From the NCBI GenBank assembly GCA_025201705.1, contig MU616910.1, forward strand, positions 2,528-29,997: DNA of 27,470 bases, read 5' to 3'. Position numbers and translations under genes: made by a program. Below the pieces are notes generated by a model that was not told the origin of the DNA, ran no database searches, and worked only from the letters and a program-made list of their open reading frames with translations. The DNA comes from Dissophora ornata. Taxonomy: Eukaryota; Mortierellomycota; Mortierellomycetes; Mortierellales; Mortierellaceae. The first letter of the stretch is position 1. Each line of letters starts with the position of its first letter. Below are positions 20,221 through 27,470 of this stretch, piece after piece.

Positions 20221-22042
20221 TTATTCATCGTCTGCAATAAAATCCTCGCAAACACGCTCAAGTTGTTTCACTACCCCCCGCAGCTCCAACATCTTGCTTG
20301 ATCTGGTATTCGCTCTCTTTTTGATTTCTTGGAGACCTCCAGCACTGCTCACGTCATATCCACCAGCCAAAGTCTTGAGCATCACGGCTGCTGTATCCCA
20401 CAGGTCGTCTGCAACGGGTGAGTTCCTTGGCTCTTCACCTAAACTTTGGCTCCAGTTGCTTTCAGCATCAGACTCTGCCTCCTTCTCTCGTTGTGTTTCC
20501 TCGGCCAAGTCCCGTTCATCATTGTTTCGGAGTAACCGAACTGTTCAATCGTTCTTTTGACTAGTCTCGGCGATCAAATGCTCGAAACATGCTCTCTCCT
20601 TCCCTTCATACTGGTTGTGTTGGGTGTATTGGCGTTATTTTGGTTGTAGTGTGGGAGCTGGTCTTCGGAGTTCATCGAGCATTTCCAATGAAAGTACGGG
20701 TGTTTTGGTGAAGCAAGACCGCAGCATTTGTGCCTTGACTCGATTCTATGCATGGGGGATCGATGACCAAGATGCACTATTCGAGATATTGTACACTTCC
20801 GCGTGCCTGCGAATGAGGGATGTTTCATGGCTAAGTAGCTCTAGAAATACCTTTTTGAATATACTGATAACGCCGGCGTCCAGGGGCTGGGTGATTGGTG
20901 TTGAGTTCTTGGTAATCGTTGAATACGAAGATGCTTCCAAGGCGTATTAGTTCCTAAGTCACTCATGTCAATATTGTTATGCGCTAGATATGAGTCGAGA
21001 AGGAGGAGCGTCGGTTGTGAGAGCTCATCGTCTAATATCCGTAGCCGTTTATAAATACATCTCGAGTCATCCAACCTGAGCCAGTGGTCGCCATGGTCAA
21101 TCTATTTGCCGATTCCTCTTAGACCACTCTTACAAAGTTCTTGGCCAAGTGGTATCAAAGAGACAGTGCGTTCAGAATTAAGTACACTGATCGTAGCATT
21201 AATACACTATCAAATCCCAGCTTCAGTGAGACCATGTTTTCTACCTTAGCGAGCGAGAAACCGGATGCATTGATGCAAATCAGAATGGAAACCCCGCAGT
21301 CCTGACAGCCTTGACGCTTGAAGTCGACAGTAAGACGGCGTAGGACTTGGTGTCCAACTCCTTCAAATACATGCCGGTTTCATCACAGTCGTACGTGTTG
21401 TCCGGCATATACTGAGAGCAGAGTTCGCGGATTTCAACAGGTCCGGGAACAGTAGCTTCCCGGCTGACCGATGCTGCTTCTTCATGAAGTTGACAATGCG
21501 ATATTTGATGTCGTTTCTTGAAACTGTCAAACCACGAGGCCGTCCAACGGGTTGTGAAAGTCAGCAAGAATCGTATACGTAATATCGGCCCTTTTGATCG
21601 TTCTACCTGTTACAGAGACGTCCAACTGCCGCTGACCTTCTTTCCACTGGTGTAGAGCCTTTTCGAGCTGTACGTTCTTGCAGATGACGATATAGTGGGC
21701 ATCTTCGGGGAGCCTGGCGATTGCTTGTAGAATTTCTTTTCGTCATCTGGCCAGACCGCACATGGTGGATTTAGGAAAATGGTATCTAATGAGTGATTCA
21801 AAGTTGCTGTTGTAGCGAATATCGGCTTACCAGGCAATGAGGCAGTCGATTATGTCCAAGAGCTCCGCTTTTACGACCGAAGTTCGAGTTATTTTGACCA
21901 TGGGGGTCGCAAACATGTCAGGATTGGGAAGCACAAGAACTGCAGACATGTCACCGTCCCTGGCACATTTCAAAAGGTCTTTGTATCTCTGGCGACGAAG
22001 GCGCACAATGTCATCAAGATTGGCTTGGGCATGTCTCTTCAC
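20221..22042 (-). pseudogene. pogo/Tigger-type DDE transposase relic
   Basis: Minus-strand fragments lie in the correct order but in shifting frames. First come a possible N-terminal helix-turn-helix (21780-22042), a CENP-B-type segment LEKALHQWKEGQRQLDVSV (around 21610-21670), and TASWFDSFKKRHQI (from 21540). The first catalytic Asp is in DCDETGMYLKEL (codon 21382-21384), followed by GVSILICINASG and GWMT. The second Asp is in TLLLLDSYLAHNN (20994-20996) and the third in ITQPLDAGVISIFKK (20878-20880). A C-terminal acidic tail (20221-20508, ..REKEAESDAESNW..) may belong to it. All three catalytic Asp codons survive, but several frameshifts and stops make it inactive. Terminal inverted repeats were not found at its edges. 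Confidence 0.7.
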
Positions 22043-22619
22043 GTTTTAGGCACAACGTGTTGCTTTCTGATTTTTAGACGGGTCTTTGACATTGGATCCA
22101 TGAGTCTGCCTTTTAGGTATAGAGCTTGGTGCATATTATGTTGGGTGGGGAGACTGACTTATGGACACGGTGAAAGTGTGAGAAGAAGAAAAAAGCGCAG
22201 ACAATGCATAGACCGTTGTCCAACAGCATCTCTGTTGCGATGGAGCATGCAAACTTTCTAAATGAAAGTAGACTGGACGAACAGCGCAGCGACAACGTCA
22301 TGAAACTGAATAACATTTTCAGCTCAAATATCCGGTCGATTCTGTTAGTGCTTTTTCAGCATTATTGCGAGTGATCTGACCTCTGTAAACCGAGCCGACC
22401 CTCCTATTTTCCATATTGTTCTCCATTTCGAGCGCGACAACAGAAGGCTTAGCGGTGGGCTCAGCAGATCAGATTTCAAAGCAGAGAAAACACGCTAAGA
22501 AAACCTGTTAAGAAAAATGCTAGATCGATTCGTAAGAACCACTGTGGATGCAACGAAAATTACTGTGCGTAAGATGACGCGTCCGCGCAGTTGCGAGGAT
22601 GGGCAAAGCATAGCTCAAA
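22043..22619. other. region between transposase relic and NmrA-like pseudogene
   Basis: No gene recognised. The last 60 bases (from about 22560) carry the decayed promoter of the duplicated NmrA-like gene (CCGCGCAGTTG core). Confidence 0.35.
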
Positions 22620-23216
22620 CATAACGCCATTTCTCTCTCAGAATCATCCTAACTTTCCACCGAAAACAATTCAACAGACTGCCGCTTCAATTGTCCCACT
22701 CAACACCGCCATCACCATGACAGCTATCATCATGACCAACATCCTTGTCGTTTTCGGAGCTACCGGCCAGCAGGGCGGCTCAGTCGCCAACTACGTCCTC
22801 AATGATCCAGAACTGTCCAAGCAATTCCACGTTCGCGCCGTGACGCGTGATCCTTCGAAGCCAGTCGCTCAAGCTCTTCAGAAAGGCGGTGTTGAGGTTG
22901 TCAAGGGCGATATAGATGACAAAGAATCCATCAAACAGGCCCTCCATGGCGCACACACGGTCTTCATAGTTACTACCACCGTCTATGATGATCAGCTCAG
23001 ACCAAGGGAATTCGCTCGAGGCAGGGCGGCAGCGGATGCCGCAGTCGCTCTTCAGTACGCTGTCGAATGCCGGCAAGATCTCAGGTAGGAAGTACCAACA
23101 CTTGGACCATTTCGATGTCAAATATGACATGGAACAGTACATTCGCTCCTTGCTCATCAAAAGTGCATTCTTTGCGCCTGGCTCCTTCATGCAGAACTTT
23201 AAATCCAACATGTCAC
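22620..23216 (+). pseudogene. truncated second copy of the NmrA-like gene
   Basis: From ACGCCATTT in the leader to AACATGTC (about 23216) this segment is closely similar to 17633-18285. Its ATG is at 22732 (MTNILVVFGATGQQGGSVAN). The frame stays open past DAAVALQYAV, then fails: relative to the intact copy 6 bases (GCGGGT) are missing and a further 14 bases are lost between two CTTCAG repeats, shifting the frame to a stop at about 23086. Similarity ends within codon 169, where the presumed retroelement begins, so the C-terminal half is absent. The N-terminal dinucleotide-binding half could still be translated, but the fold would be incomplete. Pseudogene. Confidence 0.88.
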
Positions 23217-23414
23217 CCTAACGAAATGTAGGGTTTGTTTTTATTTGAAAATAAATTAGTGTGCTCAATAAACGGATCAACAACCACCTTCTTTCTCGTC
23301 TTTCTTTTCCCTCATAATTTTGACGTCTACTGTTGACCGTTGAAGAGCACAAATACACACACATACACACACACACCATTCTTCATCTTGCACAGACATC
23401 TCTCATTTTTTATC

Positions 23415-25325
23415 ATGACCAACCACAACACTATGAACGTGGACATCCCCTCCACAGCTCAAGACCACACTGAGATGAAGGCTGCAATCAATAAACTGCA
23501 TGCCTCTCTCGACCGCTTGAAGGGTCTGTTGAAGCAGAATAAGCAGAAACAGGTCTGTATTGCGGCTGATTATTCTCAGTTTGCGGTCCGAGAGTCCTTG
23601 ACTGAAGAGGAGAACATGCGCAAGGGAGAGTTGAACACTCAACTTGATGCTACGAGAGCTGACAAAGTTCAGATCGAGAAGCAAATAGAGGAGTGTGAAG
23701 CTGCTCTTACCAGTTTGGAGGAGAGTCTTCCCAGCTCTCCTGAGGATAATGTCCTTAAACTGGTGCGTCACTTTTTGGATTACAAAAAGGAGTCTCTACC
23801 TTTGGTTCCTGGCAGGCGTATCCCTATGGTTACGTCTCTGACACTTAAGTCGGTGCCAGGTCTTCCCGAGTTCCCAGATCTTGAGAGGGTACACCGAAGT
23901 GCTTCTTCATCAGATATGGTTTTTTCTTTCCTAAGGGACTTTGAGCGCAGGCTCCGAAATGCCACTGGAAGTCAAGAGGTCTTTGAGATGTTATGTTATG
24001 CATACCTCAAGAACGCTATTCTCGATCATGATGTGCTGGTCACATTCGAGAAGCTTATGGCTCCCACTAAAGAGTCTTATGCTTGGTCTTGGGAGACTTC
24101 CCGGTCCATGTTCCTTCAGGCGGCGGATCAAGAGAGTGCGATGGGAGACGTTATTCGGCGTCTCTACTCGATTGCTCCGCGAGAAAACGAGGATTACAAA
24201 TCCTTTGTTTCTCGCATCCGTGAGCTTCTCCTTCAGAAGTCCAACGGGGACAATCACCTTGATCTCATAATTAGGATCGTTACAGTGATCTCTAACGAAG
24301 GTCGTACTAAAGTGAAAGATCACTTCGGCGACATCAAGAATATTCCCTCTCTTGATGTTCTGCTTAGCTACCTTGGGGATCAAGTTAACTCACCTTTTGG
24401 TCCTCGCTCCTCGGGCTATCGCCCATCGCCTCAAATTCAGGCGGATGCCCGACACAAGTTCTCTTCTGCCACCCAGGCAAGCCATACGGCTAAATTGGGC
24501 GGCGAGCATGTGTACAAACGCCCTCGGTTTGATGCATCAAACAATGGTGCTAAAAACACTATTCACTCTTCGACGACCAACTCAAGTGTCAAACCCAGTC
24601 CAGACCATTCCAAGAGCAAGTTCTGCTATTTCTGTAAGAGAGCTGGTCACGAAAAGGAGAACTGTTTTAAGCTTCTGAAGAAACAAGGACAAGGAGCTCA
24701 AGGTGTTGCTGCTGCTGGTTTTTCCGGCAAGTCTGAGCAGAACGTCGCGCTCACTCGAACCCCTACCAATGGCTTCCAAAGGCACGCCAACGCCAATATG
24801 GTTGCATTTCCACCTCCGCTCAAACGCTCTCGCAATGCGGATGACTTTGAAGACCTGTATGGTCGGGGTGCATCTGGACCGGGCCTTCTCTACGAGATGG
24901 GTATCCTCGATGAAGACGAGGCCATGAACAAAATACCTGACACAGATAACTGGTACGTGAATACATCGCTGACTACAAGTGCCAATGCCATATTAGACTC
25001 TGCTGCGAATCAAGATGATTTCGCTGTAGTCCATATCTCTATCAATGGTCATTCCACCATTGCACTGATAGACACTGGCGCAGATATCACAATCATTAAT
25101 AGAACTTTTGCTGATTCTCTTGCAATTGCTTTTAACAAGATAGATGCTGTTATTGAACTAGCCATGGGTTCACAACAGACACAACGTGAAAGGACAGTTG
25201 CTCCCATCACCCTATCTTGCAATGGTCATGCCATTTGTGAGCAAGTTGACGTCGCCGACCTGAATAACAAGGCGGTTTTAATCGGCAAAGATTACTTTAA
25301 TAAATTACGATTTAGACTTATGTAA
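23415..25325 (+). CDS. retrotransposon Gag-protease
   Basis: 636-residue frame from ATG 23415. Residues 25-120 are charged and coiled-coil-like. The centre (about 180-380) resembles the retrotransposon Gag capsid region (FLRDFERRLRNATGSQEVFE, RRLYSIAPRENEDYKSFVSR). The zinc knuckle CYFCKRAGHEKENC is a perfect CX2CX4HX4C. The retropepsin part near the C-terminus has ALIDTGADITIINRTFADSL with the DTGA active site and a VLIGKDYFNKL flap-end motif. The frame ends with TAA at 25323-25325, immediately after the protease and in the same frame as the following pol fragment. Gag packages element RNA and protease matures the polyprotein. The frame is intact, so expression is possible, but the element lacks its polymerase. 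Confidence 0.88.
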   Translation: MTNHNTMNVDIPSTAQDHTEMKAAINKLHASLDRLKGLLKQNKQKQVCIAADYSQFAVRESLTEEENMRKGELNTQLDATRADKVQIEKQIEECEAALTSLEESLPSSPEDNVLKLVRHFLDYKKESLPLVPGRRIPMVTSLTLKSVPGLPEFPDLERVHRSASSSDMVFSFLRDFERRLRNATGSQEVFEMLCYAYLKNAILDHDVLVTFEKLMAPTKESYAWSWETSRSMFLQAADQESAMGDVIRRLYSIAPRENEDYKSFVSRIRELLLQKSNGDNHLDLIIRIVTVISNEGRTKVKDHFGDIKNIPSLDVLLSYLGDQVNSPFGPRSSGYRPSPQIQADARHKFSSATQASHTAKLGGEHVYKRPRFDASNNGAKNTIHSSTTNSSVKPSPDHSKSKFCYFCKRAGHEKENCFKLLKKQGQGAQGVAAAGFSGKSEQNVALTRTPTNGFQRHANANMVAFPPPLKRSRNADDFEDLYGRGASGPGLLYEMGILDEDEAMNKIPDTDNWYVNTSLTTSANAILDSAANQDDFAVVHISINGHSTIALIDTGADITIINRTFADSLAIAFNKIDAVIELAMGSQQTQRERTVAPITLSCNGHAICEQVDVADLNNKAVLIGKDYFNKLRFRLM

Positions 25326-26075
25326 ACGTTGATGTCTACTCCTGTGGATGTTCCATTGATTGATCCCATCCCTGCCATCATTCCAACAGACGATGACATG
25401 TTATTGGAGGGGGAGAAGGAAGATGCAGATCTACTCTCATTAAGAGAAAAGTTTATTCAAGAATTAGAGCCCTTGCTTAAGAAAAATTCAAACATCGATC
25501 CTCGCAGTCATTGTCCAAAGGAATTAATGTACGTTAAGCTATCTCGATCCAATGGTGTTGCCGAAAGATTCGTCCAGAACGTCAAAAACATGTTAAGAAA
25601 AATTGTGCAAGAAAATCCTACAGAATGGGATCGACATCTGCCAGCTGTACAGCTGCAGATCAATGCGCGGGCGTCGAGTCTCCATGACTCTTCACCATTC
25701 AGCCTGTTTTTTGGTCGTCCCTTCTATCGCCCAAGTGATCATCGTGGCACGGAAAGTAATCTGCTCACTGACGAAGATCTTGAGACAAGACTACGATATC
25801 TGACTCAGTTGGTTTATCCAGCAATATCAGAAAAGAGCAAAGAAAGGCAAGACAAAATGGTAGCCAGGTTCAACAAAACACACAAGCTTGTTAACTATGA
25901 GAAGGGCACCATGGTCATGGCAAGAGATGAACGCACCGAAGGAACTTCGGCTCCAAAATTTGAACGTCCTTTTATGATTGGTGATAGATATCATGATAAT
26001 TCATATATCTTGCTTGATGGCACAGGTTCACCTCTGTCACGTCGCTATGCTCCTTCTCACAACAGAATCTTATGA
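25326..26075 (+). pseudogene. pol remnant: pre-RT linker fused to integrase C-terminus
   Basis: Same frame as Gag-protease after one TAA. The first ~65 codons (PVDVPLIDPIPAIIPTDDDM .. IDPRSHCPKELMYVKL) look like the linker before reverse transcriptase. At about 25535 the reading passes directly into SRSNGVAERFVQNVKNMLRK, the end of the integrase core with its catalytic Glu, then NARASSLHDSSPFSLFFGR and a GPY/F-like segment. Reverse transcriptase, RNase H and the two integrase Asp are missing, so an in-frame internal deletion has occurred. The frame ends at 26073-26075. Confidence 0.8.
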
Positions 26076-26418
26076 GGTTGAGACCATTCTCGATCATACA
26101 CAAGACGAGAAAAATCCTCAGATATACCATTACTATGTACGTTGGAAAGGCTATGGTCCTAAACACAATAGCTGGATTCCTTTTACAAACTTTGACGATA
26201 TACAAATAGTACGTAACTATTGGCGTCAGCAGAGAGGACAATTGCTTCCCCCATATGTCCTGGATAATGTATCCCACAAAGGACTAGACGATGACAAATA
26301 TAAGAACGTCGATCAAAAGAAAAAGGCTGACTGCCGATGGTGCCATGCCTACTTCCATTGCTTCCTCATCTCAGAATCAAGATTTGCGGAGATCAAAACG
26401 CAACAGAAAAAGGAATGA
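26071..26418 (+). pseudogene. chromodomain of the chromovirus integrase, frame-shifted
   Basis: YEVETILDHTQ, then IYHYYVRWKGYGPKHNSWIP and a closing IVRNYWRQ form a chromodomain with its aromatic cage (Y, W, and Y/W positions). It lies in the +1 frame relative to the integrase fragment, and the two frames overlap by five bases. Chromodomains tether chromovirus integrase to modified histone H3 and direct insertion. The tail after the domain is basic and ends at 26416-26418. Confidence 0.8.
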
Positions 26419-26468
26419 AGTAGGAAGTGAGAACAAAAAGCTGCCATGAGCGCTTCTTTTATTCAAAA

Positions 26469-27002
26469 TCACCACTGCGTATTATCTGTCATATGTTTGT
26501 GGTGGTAAAAATCACCACGCGGCACCACAGATTCCCGCCATTCTGAATGAGTGCCGTCGGCCAGAAGAGCACGCGGGTGGCGAGGCTGAGGGTAACTCAC
26601 AAAGGCCAACTCATCCTTCTCGTAGAAGACGGGTGTGATCTTATCATGCAGCTTCAGACGCTTCAAGCGATCTAACATCGAACGGATCTGTACCTCAGAA
26701 TTGTAGCAGGCAGTCTCCCCGACATGCAGTGTCTCGGCCAGGTCCTCTGCAACCCTCTTCCGAGAGGGGGCATCGGCAACCTCCGTGACGCGAGCCGCAC
26801 TACGGGCAATGGCTTGCACCATGGTGTTCTGCCACTCCCAACTGTAGTCGTGCAGGCCGCGGAGAAACGTCTCACCGATCCTAATACCCTGCTCGACTTG
26901 CCTGGCTGCTTGTTTTAAGACGCTGGAGAAGCAAGGAAGCGCAGAGAAGAACTGTAAATGAGAAGAGATCCAGGGCGGGTGAACGGACTCATTCTGCCTC
27001 AT
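26469..27002 (-). CDS. hypothetical protein (177 aa), unrecognised
   Basis: Frame from ATG 27000-27002 to a stop at 26469-26471. It is helical in character (QAARQVEQGIRIGETFLRGL, then NTMVQAIARSAARVTEVADA and SRKRVAEDLAETLH), followed by LDRLKRLKLHDKITPVFYEK and a His-rich C-terminus (FYHHKHM). No family recognised and no signal peptide in this model. An alternative spliced model starts at 27126: exon 27050-27126 (MSLFTHLGSLLFLFSISHAA, hydrophobic) joined by GTAAGA..CTCCAG to 26469-26922 in correct phase, giving 176 residues. Both starts lie in an imperfect duplicated segment. Long open frame and amino-acid composition favour a real gene, but it may be a truncated family member. Confidence 0.5.
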   Translation of the reverse strand: MRQNESVHPPWISSHLQFFSALPCFSSVLKQAARQVEQGIRIGETFLRGLHDYSWEWQNTMVQAIARSAARVTEVADAPSRKRVAEDLAETLHVGETACYNSEVQIRSMLDRLKRLKLHDKITPVFYEKDELAFVSYPQPRHPRALLADGTHSEWRESVVPRGDFYHHKHMTDNTQW

Positions 27003-27126
27003 TTCCCATTCAATATCGCGTCAGTCGCTCTAATTCCTTGTCCTCTTACCTGGCTGCTTGCCGGAAAGCCGCATGAGAGATAGAAAAGAGAAAGAGGAGA
27101 GAACCAAGGTGGGTGAAAAGACTCAT
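26901..27126. repeat. imperfect duplication at the 5' end of the minus-strand gene
   Basis: CCTGGCTGCTTG at 26901-26912 recurs at 27049-27060, and GGGTGAACGGACTCAT at 26977-26992 recurs as GGGTGAAAAGACTCAT at 27111-27126. Between these anchors the two segments (about 92 and 78 bp) align with indels. Each copy offers an ATGAGTC-type start on minus. Confidence 0.6.
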
Positions 27127-27272
27127 GTGAGCTTCAATGTGGCCTTGGTTGTGTCAAGGACAGAGCAGGAAGGGTGCAGGTGAAGGTAAGATAGGTGGAT
27201 CAGGCCAGGGATAGGTTTGTTGCAGTAGGCAGTGCTCAAAGATTGGGTAAAGTGAATTGCAATTTTATTGAA

Positions 27273-27413
27273 TTAGAGTACCACCGCTGGAGGTAACGGT
27301 ACAGGAATTTTGACGCCATGTAGATAGAATGATGGACGTATCAACAAGTTCTTCTTCACTTGAACCCGGCGTGGACGACCAGTGATCTTGGCAAGAGTGC
27401 TGGAAGCGATCTC
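27273..27413 (-). CDS. last exon of a gene running off the window
   Basis: An acceptor TTGCTTTAG is followed by 46 codons beginning EIASSTLAKITGRPRRVQVK and ending VKIPVPLPPAVVL, then TAA at 27273-27275, with AATAAA on the minus strand just after the stop (27264-27269). The segment is basic, then proline-rich. I do not recognise it. Splice site, stop and poly(A) signal together support a true terminal exon; phase 0 is assumed. Confidence 0.5.
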   Translation of the reverse strand, partial: EIASSTLAKITGRPRRVQVKKNLLIRPSFYLHGVKIPVPLPPAVVL

Positions 27414-27470
27414 CTAAAGCAATAGGCAAAGGGAGATAGATATATTAATAAACACAAATCGCCCAAAAAA

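Larger units (their letters stand above)
23217..26418 (+). mobile_element. defective Ty3/gypsy chromovirus
   Basis: Gag with zinc knuckle, aspartic protease, C-terminal part of integrase and chromodomain lie in the order of a chromovirus, but reverse transcriptase, RNase H and the first part of integrase are missing. The left limit is set where NmrA-like similarity ends; the sequence beginning TGTCACCCTAACG there could be the start of a 5' LTR, and the leader holds a (CA)n run at about 23355-23377. No matching 3' LTR was found after the chromodomain, so the ends are uncertain. Confidence 0.75.

Noticed and set aside
26525..26545. Continuation of the NmrA-like gene after the retroelement
   Set aside because: Only CCGCC-type short words match; no alignment with the intact gene.

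Overview
The window looks like nuclear DNA of a filamentous early-diverging fungus, most plausibly Mucoromycota/Mortierellomycota. I base this on short GT-AG introns with CTAAT/CTGAC-like branch points, strongly biased codons in the housekeeping genes, a relic of a Crinkler (CRN) header, a relic of a Fanzor/TnpB-type zinc ribbon, a Ty3/gypsy chromovirus and a pogo/Tigger relic. The assignment is inference from gene content; no rRNA or organellar marker is present.

Layout. 1-4.3 kb: two minus-strand housekeeping genes, ribosomal protein eL18 (3 exons, the first only the ATG) and a BFR1-like polysome/ER-associated coiled-coil protein (5 or 6 exons). 4.3-8.4 kb: gene-poor DNA with a 117-bp direct repeat (period 167-168 bp), a frameshifted Fanzor/TnpB-like C-terminus on minus, and a broken XPG-like nuclease gene on plus. 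8.4-13.6 kb: the mitochondrial F1-ATPase beta subunit gene (ATP2), whose 777-bp first intron is extraordinarily rich in GATC, and a 4-exon acyl-CoA oxidase gene with a GC-AG intron, a PTS2-like N-terminus, no PTS1, and an Ala where the catalytic Glu is expected. 13.6-18.7 kb: a doubtful small ORF, a 4-exon Cys-rich single-pass membrane protein, and an intact NmrA-like NAD(P)-binding protein. 18.7-27.5 kb: mobile-element graveyard. It holds a 111-bp TA-flanked MITE, a 190-bp-period tandem duplication, a CRN header relic, a pogo/Tigger transposase relic, a truncated second copy of the NmrA gene, an internally deleted chromovirus (Gag-protease, stop, integrase C-terminus, frameshifted chromodomain), an unrecognised minus-strand gene next to a duplicated segment, and the last exon of a minus-strand gene that runs off the end.

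Functional links are modest. eL18 and the BFR1-like protein both concern translation; ATP synthase beta and acyl-CoA oxidase both concern energy metabolism, in mitochondria and peroxisomes respectively. I see no operon-like cluster or complete new system. The most interesting signals are the GATC cluster in the ATP2 intron, the unusual acyl-CoA oxidase, the nuclease relics (Fanzor-like and XPG-like) lying against each other, and the decayed Crinkler header. All exon boundaries were placed by eye from splice consensus, reading phase and remembered family sequence, not by transcript data.
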